Below, one piece after another: positions 35,733 to 43,514 of a DNA stretch of 64,000 nucleotides. Within the stretch, counting starts at the first letter, position 1, and every line of letters begins with the position of its first letter. The notes under the pieces were generated by a model. That model was not told the DNA's origin. It searched no databases and was given only the letters and a program-made list of their open reading frames with translations. Source of the DNA: Cyanobacteria bacterium REEB67. Its GTDB lineage: Bacteria > Cyanobacteriota > Vampirovibrionia > Obscuribacterales > Obscuribacteraceae. The position numbers and the translations under genes are program-made. The DNA lies in assembly GCA_018971775.1 (NCBI GenBank), contig JAGXAB010000005.1, positions 1 to 64,000 on the forward strand, in the 5' to 3' direction.

Positions 35733-37283
35733 ATGTACCACCAAACAGGGCCCACACGCAGCCGTCCTGCGCTCAAAACGAAGAGCCGAAACAGCCTTTT
35801 ACAGATTGAGAAAATTGTCTGCCTGGCCATTATCAGCCTGACGAATGCAGCCAGCATCGCCCTTCTGAGCCCTCCAGCAGATGCTAGATCCTTGACATCG
35901 AGGCCGGTCGTCGGCTCGTCAAAATCTAGCCTAAAACTTACAAAGCCTGATTTCCTGGCCACTTCTATAAGTACAAACGGCAACACATATAGCTTGCCCC
36001 CCACCGGCCGCGACCTTAAACAGCGTCCCACGGACGTTCAGATATACGAACGCGACACGACACCACTTGGCGACCGCAGCCCTTTTCTCATGGTGCATGG
36101 CTTGCGAGGTGAATATCAGCCGGCCTTTCGCTGGCAGAAGCTGCAAGACTATTTGACCAAAAGTCCGGCCTTCAATACGCGCTACAAAATCTATACGATG
36201 CGCTATTCAAGCCTGGACCGCATCGGCTTCAATCTGGACAGTTATAAAAACGCCTTTGCGCGCCTGTACGATAATTGCCAGCAACGTCCGATCACGGTCT
36301 TAGCCCTTTCGATGGGCGGCAATCTCGCCTACGAGGCGATGACGGACAAAACGATCGAAGCAAAAACGCAGCGCCTTTTCACCTTCGGCACGCCCTTCCA
36401 CGGCTCACCCCTTTTTGCTGGAGAATGGCTCGACTATTCGATTTATCGTCGTTTCTCTTTTCCCTGGACGAGAGTCGAACGCAAACTCACTTATCAGTTT
36501 TACTTCCGCGAAAACAAGCAACTGCGCGATGATCTGAGCTGGGATAACGTAGATAACGCCATTCCCAATCCCGGCAAATTCCGTTCCCTGCTCCCCCTCG
36601 GGCCGAGCGGCGAGCTCACCGTCGGCAATACCACCAACGAACGTTTGATTCAGGTAAACGAGAGACCGGTAGACAAACGCAAGCTCGTCACTTATGGCGG
36701 CTACATGCTCAATCCTTATCTGGCCAGGCGAGACAAACGCATCCTCGAGTCACCATTTCTCTACCCCTTCTTCGCTTTCTTCACCTCTTTCCCCGCCCAC
36801 TTCGGTCGCGAACACGCCGCACTTAGCTTGATCAACAAAGACATGTCTTGCGTGCAAACAACAAAAGAAGTGGAGCAAAAAGCCGGTTCGCCATTTATCT
36901 ATGTATTGAACGACGGCATCGCGCCCTTGAGCAGCGCCATCTTCTTGCCCAAAGAAGCAGCTCGAGAACAGTATCTCGCCTTCGAAAACGATGTCGAAAA
37001 ACTGAAGAACAAAGTCGATGTAGGTCAGGCGAGAGTTTTTCGAAATATAGACCACCTTACCTTCATCGGTAGCAAACCCAAAACAAAAATAACTGCTGCC
37101 CTGCATTTCCCTCTCAAAGACGAGCTCAATCCGCAGGATCAACCGCGCGAGATGTTTGCCTGGATACTCGACGACGTACTTGCTCCGGGCGGCAATAACG
37201 ATCAAGTAACAGGCCGACTGGCGGACGGCAAAAACGCCACAACAGTCAAGGGCACCCGTGTCAAAGTCGCCCCGGCGCGATAA
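35733..37283 (+). CDS. Secreted lipase-like alpha/beta hydrolase
   Basis: This 516-residue protein has an N-terminal hydrophobic segment (VCLAIISLTNAASIALLSP) ending ADA-RS, a signal peptide or anchor. MVHGLRGEYQPAF gives the oxyanion region, and LALSMGGNLAYEAM near residues 189-202 is the G/A-x-S-x-G nucleophile elbow. A large lid-like insert and TFGTPFHGSPLF recall lipase_2/PGAP1-like esterases. It is predicted to be extracytoplasmic. It is divergent from the MGDG-synthase-like gene with 130 bases between starts. A lipid or polyester ester bond is the likely target. Confidence 0.75.
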   Translation: MYHQTGPTRSRPALKTKSRNSLLQIEKIVCLAIISLTNAASIALLSPPADARSLTSRPVVGSSKSSLKLTKPDFLATSISTNGNTYSLPPTGRDLKQRPTDVQIYERDTTPLGDRSPFLMVHGLRGEYQPAFRWQKLQDYLTKSPAFNTRYKIYTMRYSSLDRIGFNLDSYKNAFARLYDNCQQRPITVLALSMGGNLAYEAMTDKTIEAKTQRLFTFGTPFHGSPLFAGEWLDYSIYRRFSFPWTRVERKLTYQFYFRENKQLRDDLSWDNVDNAIPNPGKFRSLLPLGPSGELTVGNTTNERLIQVNERPVDKRKLVTYGGYMLNPYLARRDKRILESPFLYPFFAFFTSFPAHFGREHAALSLINKDMSCVQTTKEVEQKAGSPFIYVLNDGIAPLSSAIFLPKEAAREQYLAFENDVEKLKNKVDVGQARVFRNIDHLTFIGSKPKTKITAALHFPLKDELNPQDQPREMFAWILDDVLAPGGNNDQVTGRLADGKNATTVKGTRVKVAPAR

Positions 37284-37528
37284 AGCAATAGATTTCGCGC
37301 CTACTTTAGAGCAGCCGGACCAAAATAAATTGTTCGTTACGACTGATTGACCGGACGCAATCTAACGCTTACAGTGTTTGTAGTGAGGCATAAATTTTGA
37401 CTATTTACACAAGCCGGTTCAGAGGCTCCTCGCCTGCCGGGCACTACAATGCAGACAATAATGACGATCCGAGACTTTGTCGCGGTGACCGGCTGCTGTT
37501 TGCGTAAGTAAAAAGGACGTAATTAGTG
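37284..37528 (+). promoter_or_regulatory. aspS leader region
   Basis: This 245-base region follows the lipase gene. It contains a TACAAT (-10-like) at 37445-37450, but no good -35 at the right distance. A 16-codon frame at 37461-37511 (MTIRDFVAVTGCCLRK) follows. An AAAAGGACG at 37511-37519 then precedes GTG 37526, which opens an 18-codon frame running through the terminator hairpin to 37582. No T-box consensus was seen. Confidence 0.45.
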
Positions 37529-37564
37529 AACCGACCGCAACCAGTGTTGCGGTCGGTTTTTTTT
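37529..37564 (+). terminator. Intrinsic terminator/attenuator directly upstream of aspS
   Basis: A perfect 13-base stem (AACCGACCGCAAC with GTTGCGGTCGGTT) with a CAGT loop is followed by six or more T. It ends 34 bases before the aspS ATG. That leaves no room for a promoter between the hairpin and the gene, so readthrough must be controlled. A segment of the leader, GTCGCGGT (about 37479-37486), could pair with part of the 5' arm with one mismatch. Confidence 0.85.
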
Positions 37565-37598
37565 GAGCAAAAAAACAGATAACGATGGAGAGAGTCAT

Positions 37599-38930
37599 AT
37601 GAAAGGCAAAAGAGAGTCGACCGCCGCCAACCAGGCAGCACAATGCAAAGGCCAAAGGATCACGGTGCAGGGGCATCTGCAAAGTAAAAGAGATCTGGGC
37701 GCGATTACTTTTTTAAATGTGCGTGACAGAAGCGGCAGCCTCCAGATCGTTGTCGAAGGAGAGCACCTGCTCACCCGGACAAGGGAGCTAGCCCTGGAAA
37801 CACCGGCCTATTTCAGCGGCACAGTGCAGAGCCGGGCGGCCAAAAACGGCACGACATCAGCGGAACTAATCCTCGAAGAGTTCGAGGTGGTGGCGCAGGT
37901 GCAAGCCGTCTGCCCGGTGGAAATCGGCAAAAACAGCAAGATCGACAGCCTTTCGCCCCAGACTCTGCTCGACTACCGACCTCTCACTCTGCGCAACGAG
38001 AAGGTGCGGGCCATATTCAAAATTGAAGCAGAAATCGTAAAGGCTTTCAGAAGCTACCTGGACAGTCAGCACTTTACCGAGATTCACTCTTCCAAGCTGG
38101 TTTCGACCGGCACCGAGGGCGGTGCCCAGCTTTTTGGCGTGGACTATTTCGGCAGGCAGGCCTACCTGGCTCAGAGCCCGCAATTCTACAAGCAGATCAT
38201 GGTCGGTGTCTTCGAGCGTGTTTTCGAAGTCGGGCCGGTGTACCGGGCCGAAGAGCATGACACTACAAGGCATCTGAATGAATACATCAGCCTCGACCTG
38301 GAGATGGGCTTCATCGAAAGCGAACAGGATGTAATCGCTATGCAGGTCGGCCTGCTCAAGCATATTTTTGCCCAGGTGAGCGAAAAATGCGCTGCGGAGC
38401 TCGCTTTGTACGGGGTGACCTTACCGAGCATCGAGACCATACCGCAAATTGAGCTGGCTCAGGCCAGACTATTGCTCGCAGAAAATTACAACTGGCGACC
38501 GGAAGCCTCCGTCCTCGACCTCGACGGCGAAGGCGAGCGCCTGCTTTGCCGCCACTTCGAACAATTAAACGGCCTGTCGATGGTCTATGTGACCAACTAC
38601 CCACTTTCAATCAGACCTTTTTATGCCATGGGGCGCCAGGGCAGCGAGTCAACGCCCGGCTCGGCCAGCTTCGACCTTCTCTACGGCGGTCTGGAGATAA
38701 CGACTGGCGGACAACGCATTCATCAATATAAGGAGCTGACCGAAGCGATTGCCGGACGCGGCTTGAACGCGGACGACTTTGCCGATTACCTGCTCTGCTT
38801 CAAGCATGGCATGCCGCCGCATGGTGGCCTGGCGATCGGACTGGAACGCCTGGCCAAACAAATGCTCAATCTGCCATCGGTCAAGCAGACGGCACTCTTC
38901 CCCAGAGACATAAATCGTCTGACACCATAG
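37599..38930 (+). CDS. aspS: Archaeal-type aspartyl-tRNA synthetase
   Basis: This 443-residue class IIb synthetase has an N-terminal OB anticodon-binding domain (QGHLQSKRDLGAITFLNVRD). The catalytic core carries FEVGPVYRAEEHDTTRHLNE (motif 2) and GGLAIGLERL (motif 3). It lacks the large GAD insertion of ordinary bacterial AspRS (~590 residues) and resembles the shorter archaeal form. That form is often non-discriminating, charging tRNA-Asn with Asp for GatCAB transamidation; no gat genes are in this window. The ATG at 37599 has GGAGAGAG upstream and is preferred over a TTG inside the T-run. A strong terminator lies just upstream. Confidence 0.9.
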   Translation: MKGKRESTAANQAAQCKGQRITVQGHLQSKRDLGAITFLNVRDRSGSLQIVVEGEHLLTRTRELALETPAYFSGTVQSRAAKNGTTSAELILEEFEVVAQVQAVCPVEIGKNSKIDSLSPQTLLDYRPLTLRNEKVRAIFKIEAEIVKAFRSYLDSQHFTEIHSSKLVSTGTEGGAQLFGVDYFGRQAYLAQSPQFYKQIMVGVFERVFEVGPVYRAEEHDTTRHLNEYISLDLEMGFIESEQDVIAMQVGLLKHIFAQVSEKCAAELALYGVTLPSIETIPQIELAQARLLLAENYNWRPEASVLDLDGEGERLLCRHFEQLNGLSMVYVTNYPLSIRPFYAMGRQGSESTPGSASFDLLYGGLEITTGGQRIHQYKELTEAIAGRGLNADDFADYLLCFKHGMPPHGGLAIGLERLAKQMLNLPSVKQTALFPRDINRLTP

Positions 38931-38939
38931 GCAGTGCCC

Positions 38940-39956
38940 TCAGGATCGGTCGCCATTCTGGAGCAGGCGATCGATCGTCGTGGCAAATCGCTGCGCGGCT
39001 CCATCGGACATGGCCAGAAAAAGCGACGGCTCGATCAGCTCGAGCTCGAGCAATAGCGGTCGACCATCATCACCAGGCACCACGTCAACGCGCGCGTAGA
39101 GCGGTGCATCAACGCTCTCGCTAAAGATTTCGCCAAGGGCGAGGAGCACCCCCTCACCAAAAGTGATCTCAGCGGCAGTGGCCTGTACGCCCATTTCGCC
39201 AGCTTCGCCGGCGGCGGCCATCTTTTGAAAGGCGGATTTGCGCACGCTGTGGGAAAATTTGCCGCCAAGAAAGATCAGCGATCTTTCGCCATAGCCCTCG
39301 ACAACATCGAGGTAAGGCTGAATCAAAACAGCACTGGCCGAAGCTTTTGTGCCGCAAGCGAGTTGACGTATGTGCTCTACGGCCGGGCCGAAAGAAGAAC
39401 TAGAACTGAAAGAAGAAGAAGAAGAAGAAGAAGAAGAAGAAGCCGATGATGACGGATTTATCGCAAAACGTTTGACGCCGAAGGTACTTAGACCGACTGC
39501 CGGCTTGACAATCACACCTCCACCCTTGATCCACTCGGCAGCGCCGCTCTTTTCAGCAGCCGAAAGTCGCGTTTGCAGATCGTCCTCGCTCAAAAGGGCA
39601 GCCTCCTCCTTGCTTATATGCAAGGTCGGCACAATCGCCACGCCGCGCAGGGCAAGCTCCAGCAGGTAGGATTTATGGCAGTTCCATGTGATCAGATTCT
39701 CGCTATTGCGCATCATGGCAACTGCACCAACGGCGGTGATCCAGTCGAGGAATTTCTGACAGTGGTGGTGATAATCCCACGTAGAGCGCAAAATGACACA
39801 GCGCCCGGAAAGGGCAGCGGGAGCCGTTGTAAGCCAGTCGCAAACCCTTGTGGCGTAACCCATTTGGCCGAGCGAAGTAAGAGCGAGAAGGTCGTCCGGA
39901 TCGCCTGAGGGCAAGCCGTGATAAGTGACGAAAACTACTTCAGGACTGCGTTTCAA
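38940..39956 (-). CDS. ATP-grasp family protein with polyserine insert
   Basis: This 338-residue protein is related to the RimK/glutathione-synthetase-type ATP-grasp proteins. LRSTWDYHHHCQKFLDW at ~56-72 is typical of a subgroup often annotated as O-ureido-D-serine cyclo-ligase or RimK-like. WIKGGGVIVKPAVGLSTFGV holds the ATP-binding lysine, and LLLELELIEPSLFL holds the metal-binding Glu/Glu-x-Glu pattern. Residues 159-188 are almost all serine, inserted where family members have the short loop after the KPxxG strand. The substrate is unknown. It is convergent with aspS, nine bases between stops. Confidence 0.75.
   Translation of the reverse strand: MKRSPEVVFVTYHGLPSGDPDDLLALTSLGQMGYATRVCDWLTTAPAALSGRCVILRSTWDYHHHCQKFLDWITAVGAVAMMRNSENLITWNCHKSYLLELALRGVAIVPTLHISKEEAALLSEDDLQTRLSAAEKSGAAEWIKGGGVIVKPAVGLSTFGVKRFAINPSSSASSSSSSSSSSFSSSSSFGPAVEHIRQLACGTKASASAVLIQPYLDVVEGYGERSLIFLGGKFSHSVRKSAFQKMAAAGEAGEMGVQATAAEITFGEGVLLALGEIFSESVDAPLYARVDVVPGDDGRPLLLELELIEPSLFLAMSDGAAQRFATTIDRLLQNGDRS
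39412..39441 (-). repeat. (GAA)10 / polyserine trinucleotide repeat
   Basis: Ten perfect GAA units on the plus strand read TTC/TCT on the minus strand and encode part of the serine run of the ATP-grasp protein. A trinucleotide repeat changes length without breaking frame. Confidence 0.9.
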
Positions 39957-40296
39957 GCCTTCACCTCGGATGACGACGGAGTATTAGAAGCATATAAGCT
40001 GGAGAGGTCACGATTAACTTTGCATTTGTCACTTTCATGCGTATACTTCTAAACAGGAACCTTCATATTTTCGTAACTTTCATTGGAGCCCGCCCGGGCT
40101 GCCAGTGAAGATGTTGCAGCCGTCTGTTTTTTTTAAGCGTCAGAGCTTAATAAAAGCACGCTTCCACCAGGGCATCCAATAATCGTCCAGTTTTGATCAC
40201 AGAGATAGTGGCCGCACCCCAGCCACTAGGGCTTCCCGTGTCCTTAAACACAATCTGATTCAACCAGAGCACTGAAATTATAAGAGGATTAGCTAA
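39957..40296. other. Intergenic region with alternative hairpins
   Basis: This is 340 bases upstream of the small thioredoxin-like gene. It holds AGCCCG-cc-CGGGCT (40087-40100), which shares bases 40097-40100 with a second stem, GGCTGC...GCAGCC (40097-40121), followed after five bases by eight T (40127-40134). The two stems cannot form together. Further on, GTGGC...GCCAC (about 40209-40227) and an AGAGGATTAG ribosome site precede the start codon. No protein gene is seen. Confidence 0.45.
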
Positions 40297-40581
40297 ATGC
40301 GCATCGAACTGTTGTATTCACCCGGATGTAGCTCATATAAAAAAGCTCTCGATACGCTCGAGCACATTATTGCCGAAGAACGGCTGCCGCTGCCGGTCGA
40401 GCTCGTCGAAGACCATCGCTACACCTGCGGTGAACCTAAAGTACGCATCGACGGCGAGTTGCTGACACAACTCGGCAGGAAATCGCACTCCTACACAAGC
40501 GGCTACCTCGACCATGTCCAGGAAATACTCTGCTACAAATGGAAGCAGCTCACCTTGAGCTCCTTGATGGCATCGCTCTAG
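40297..40581 (+). CDS. Small thioredoxin-like protein
   Basis: This 94-residue protein begins RIELLYSPGCSSYKKALDTL, the beta-alpha start of a thioredoxin-like fold. It has one active-site cysteine (Cys11, CSSY instead of CxxC). VELVEDH and PKVRIDGELL match the next strands of small glutaredoxin-like/DUF2703-type proteins found near metal-resistance genes. Two more cysteines (Cys47 and a late one) lie elsewhere. With a single-Cys site it may act as a thiol-transfer or metal-binding protein. It forms a single-gene transcript ending in a strong terminator. Confidence 0.65.
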   Translation: MRIELLYSPGCSSYKKALDTLEHIIAEERLPLPVELVEDHRYTCGEPKVRIDGELLTQLGRKSHSYTSGYLDHVQEILCYKWKQLTLSSLMASL

Positions 40582-40623
40582 TCGGCACTTAAAAAGTTTC
40601 TCCCAGGCCTGCCAATCTGAACG

Positions 40624-40656
40624 GAAGGGACCAGCTCAGGCTGGTCCCTTCTGTTT
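40624..40656 (+). terminator. Intrinsic terminator
   Basis: A perfect 12-base stem, GAAGGGACCAGC with GCTGGTCCCTTC, with a four-base loop, is followed by TGTTTT. It ends the transcript of the small thioredoxin-like gene. Confidence 0.88.
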
Positions 40657-40778
40657 TGAATGCAACTTACAGACTACATATATGTGGTCCGCTTAAGGTG
40701 ATTTGGCCGGGGCGCAAAGTATCATTGACAACGTCGCGCGCCCTTCTATGCCGTTCTCGGTGCAAACTATCTGAATCG

Positions 40779-42260
40779 ATGCTTTTCAACTCACTCAAAT
40801 ATGCTCTGTTCCTACCGATAGTCTTTGCCCTCTTCTGGGCGACGCCGCAAAAATATCGCGTCTGGATTTTGCTTGTCGCCAGCTACGTCTTTTACATGAG
40901 CTGGCGACCAGGCTTCATTCTGCTCATACTCGGCCTGACACTGGCCAACTATTTCATCGGCTTCGCCATCCACAAAGCGCATGTCGCCAACGCTCCCACA
41001 GCCATAAGACAAAAGAAAGCCTGGCTGACATTGTCGGTGGTGATCAATCTGGCCACCCTCGTCTTTTTCAAATATGCTTATTTCTTCAATGATTGCGTCT
41101 CAGCGCTGATCAAACCCCTGGGTCTGCCCGCCACCCATCTACCCTTCGACATTATTCTGCCGCTCGGTATCTCCTTTTTCGTCTTTGAATTTATCCATTA
41201 CACCACCGATGTCTATCGCGGCAGCGAACCGATCAAATCATTTCCCGCCTTCGCTCTTTTCGCCAGCTTTTTCCCTACTCAAATCGCCGGCCCGATCAAA
41301 CGCTTCCAGGATTTCATCCCGCAATTTCTCGCCGAGAGCAAATTAACAGTAGCGATTTTCGACAGCGCTATTTCGCTCATCCTGCTAGGCCTTTTCAAAA
41401 AAGTCCTGATCGCCGACAATCTCAGCTTCTTTGTCCAGGGCGGCTTTGGCAATGCCGGCCTTTTTTCCGGCACCGATTTGTGGATCTTCACCTACGCCTT
41501 CGCCTTCCAGATCTATTTCGACTTCTCCGGCTATACCGATATCGCCCGCGGCTCGGCTATGCTCTTCGGCTACAAAGTACCGATCAACTTCAACCTGCCC
41601 TACCTGGCCCGCAATATCTCCGAATTCTGGCGCCGCTGGCACATCTCTCTTTCCACCTGGCTCCGCGACTATCTCTTCATTCCGCTCGGAGGTTCGCGTT
41701 GTAGTCGCTGGCGCGTCCATTTTAATTTGCTCGTCACCATGACCCTGGGCGGACTCTGGCATGGTGCCGCTGTGCACTACCTGCTCTGGGGCCTCTATCA
41801 CGGCGCCATTTTGATCGTCCACCGCGAATTTCAAGAATTGCAAAAACTAGCCTCGTTTGCCTGGTTGCAAAAAGCAGTGACCAGCAAAGCCGGTACATTC
41901 GCCTCGGCGCTGCTTACCTTCCATGCAGTTTGCATCGGCTGGGTCTTCTTCCGGGCCGAGACAAATGCAGTCGCCTTCCAGATGATCCGCAAGATGTTTA
42001 CCTTCGCCCCCGTCTTTTGCGAATCGAAGATGGTCTCCGCCGTCCTGCCGACGATCAACTATCCGCTCATTTATCCGTCCATGTTCTTGCTTCTGCCCAT
42101 TCTCGCCGCGGCACATCTGATTATGGGCTGGCTCAATAGGACCAGCTTGGTGGCCCGCACACCGAAAATCGCCAAAGCAGTCTGGTGCTGCACAATGATA
42201 TTTCTGGTTATGGTCTTCTCACCGGATAAATCACCGCGTTTCATCTACTTCCAGTTTTAA
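40779..42260 (+). CDS. MBOAT-family O-acyltransferase (AlgI/DltB-like)
   Basis: This protein has 493 residues from ATG 40779; an upstream in-frame TTG would add a non-hydrophobic leader, which is unlikely. It is a polytopic membrane protein of the MBOAT family: FNSLKYALFLPIVFALFWA is the typical AlgI start, and PLGISFFVFEFIHYTTDVYRG and FWRRWHISLSTWLRDYLFIPLGG are family signatures. The catalytic histidines lie in LGGLWHGAAVHYLLWGLYHG. Such proteins move acetyl or acyl groups across the membrane onto surface polysaccharides. Sixteen bases after its stop the SGNH-type partner begins, the arrangement of AlgI-AlgJ/X and DltB-DltD pairs. Confidence 0.93.
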   Translation: MLFNSLKYALFLPIVFALFWATPQKYRVWILLVASYVFYMSWRPGFILLILGLTLANYFIGFAIHKAHVANAPTAIRQKKAWLTLSVVINLATLVFFKYAYFFNDCVSALIKPLGLPATHLPFDIILPLGISFFVFEFIHYTTDVYRGSEPIKSFPAFALFASFFPTQIAGPIKRFQDFIPQFLAESKLTVAIFDSAISLILLGLFKKVLIADNLSFFVQGGFGNAGLFSGTDLWIFTYAFAFQIYFDFSGYTDIARGSAMLFGYKVPINFNLPYLARNISEFWRRWHISLSTWLRDYLFIPLGGSRCSRWRVHFNLLVTMTLGGLWHGAAVHYLLWGLYHGAILIVHREFQELQKLASFAWLQKAVTSKAGTFASALLTFHAVCIGWVFFRAETNAVAFQMIRKMFTFAPVFCESKMVSAVLPTINYPLIYPSMFLLLPILAAAHLIMGWLNRTSLVARTPKIAKAVWCCTMIFLVMVFSPDKSPRFIYFQF

Positions 42261-42275
42261 AATGACGATTGCAAA

Positions 42276-43514
42276 ATGACCAGTGCAGACAAAAGCGAAA
42301 AGCCAAATCGGCCAGATATCTTAAAGACAATCGGCGCAAGCTATGTCTTGCTTGCCGTGATCGCTTTTGTCCTGATCGACGGTGTCCTCCATTTGAGCAG
42401 CCAGCTCAATGAAAAACTCTGGCCAATCACGCCCCTGCAAAGCGCCTATCATAGTTGGGTATGGTGGAACGTGCGTGATTTCGAAAAAGAGAAACAAGCA
42501 CCGGATATAGTGCTACTCGGTTCATCTTTGATGATGGCCGCCTTTCACGGTGGCGATGCCGCCTTACTCAACGTGCCCCAAAATGTTGCCTTCCATCACA
42601 AGAGCGTCCTGCTCGAACGCCTGCTCAAGGCGCGTTTCAAGCGCGATTATAGTACCTTTGTCTTTGCTCTCGGCGGCGAAATGGCCTCCGACGCTTATGC
42701 CATCACCGCCAGTCTACTGACAGGAGCGAAACAACCGAAAGTAATCATCTACGGCATAGCCCCGCGCGACTTTATGGATCACGCTCTCAACAGCGCAGCC
42801 AGCACTGAAATATTCAAATACATGAGCCGGTTCGGCGACCTTTCCGACATCGCCGGCGAGTCGCGAGGCTCGCTCTGGGAAATGGGCGAATATTATCTAG
42901 CCCAGGGAAGTTTCATCTACAACCATCGCCCCGACTTCATCTACGTCCAGCACAGACTGGCCAACGAGGCAGCGCGCAAAGTCTGCGGCTTCAAAGACAT
43001 GACTTATGTGCACTGTCCGTTGATGATCCGTAAACAGGCTTTTTTAGAACTGCCCGAAGACAACGGTCCCAACGAAGTGATGATTTGTCCGCCATCCGAT
43101 ACGGATCTCGTCTTCATGGACAATTCCGGCGAGTATCAATATCGCTACAAAAATCCCAACTTGAAACAGTTCAACGGTCAGGTCGGTTATCTGGAGCGCA
43201 TGCTAAAAGTAGCTCGCAATCAAGGCATCAAAGTGATCCTCGTCAACATGCCTCTAACCACCCAGAACGTCGCCTTGATGCCGCCGCATTTTTATGCCGA
43301 CTATCTCACCCGGGTGACTAACCTCTCCGCTCAGTACCAGGCGCAATTTCTCGATTTGAATAAACCAGAGCTCTTCCCGAAAAAATACTTCGGCGATACC
43401 GCTCACCTCAATGTGCCGGGCGGCAAGCACTTCATGGAAGTGCTCTCGGACAAAATCGGCGCCGACGATCGTGTCGCCGCCACGATTCAAAATTTGCCCC
43501 AGGCCCGGCAGTGA
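42276..43514 (+). CDS. Membrane-anchored SGNH-like protein (DltD/AlgJ-type partner)
   Basis: This 412-residue protein has an N-terminal membrane anchor (YVLLAVIAFVLIDGVLHL). The extracytoplasmic domain starts with IVLLGSSLMM (catalytic-type Ser in GSS, ~82-84) and ends with GDTAHLNVPGGKHFMEVL, the D-x-x-H-x-N pair of SGNH enzymes. The layout fits the periplasmic acyl-transfer partner of MBOAT proteins. Its GTGA overlap with the next gene (4 bases) and 15-base spacing from the MBOAT gene indicate one operon. The acyl group and the acceptor are unknown. Confidence 0.75.
   Translation: MTSADKSEKPNRPDILKTIGASYVLLAVIAFVLIDGVLHLSSQLNEKLWPITPLQSAYHSWVWWNVRDFEKEKQAPDIVLLGSSLMMAAFHGGDAALLNVPQNVAFHHKSVLLERLLKARFKRDYSTFVFALGGEMASDAYAITASLLTGAKQPKVIIYGIAPRDFMDHALNSAASTEIFKYMSRFGDLSDIAGESRGSLWEMGEYYLAQGSFIYNHRPDFIYVQHRLANEAARKVCGFKDMTYVHCPLMIRKQAFLELPEDNGPNEVMICPPSDTDLVFMDNSGEYQYRYKNPNLKQFNGQVGYLERMLKVARNQGIKVILVNMPLTTQNVALMPPHFYADYLTRVTNLSAQYQAQFLDLNKPELFPKKYFGDTAHLNVPGGKHFMEVLSDKIGADDRVAATIQNLPQARQ

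Noticed and set aside
35603-36031. Upstream extension of the MGDG-synthase-like gene by 143 codons
   Set aside because: It would overlap the divergent lipase gene, shows no conserved residues and lacks a ribosome site; TTG 35602 is better supported.
37284-37528. T-box riboswitch upstream of aspS
   Set aside because: The T-box consensus (UGGNACC context) and specifier loop were not found; the hairpin is explained as an attenuator of other type.
39412-39441. GAA repeat considered as a CRISPR or mobile repeat
   Set aside because: It is a simple trinucleotide run inside a coding sequence, with no spacers.
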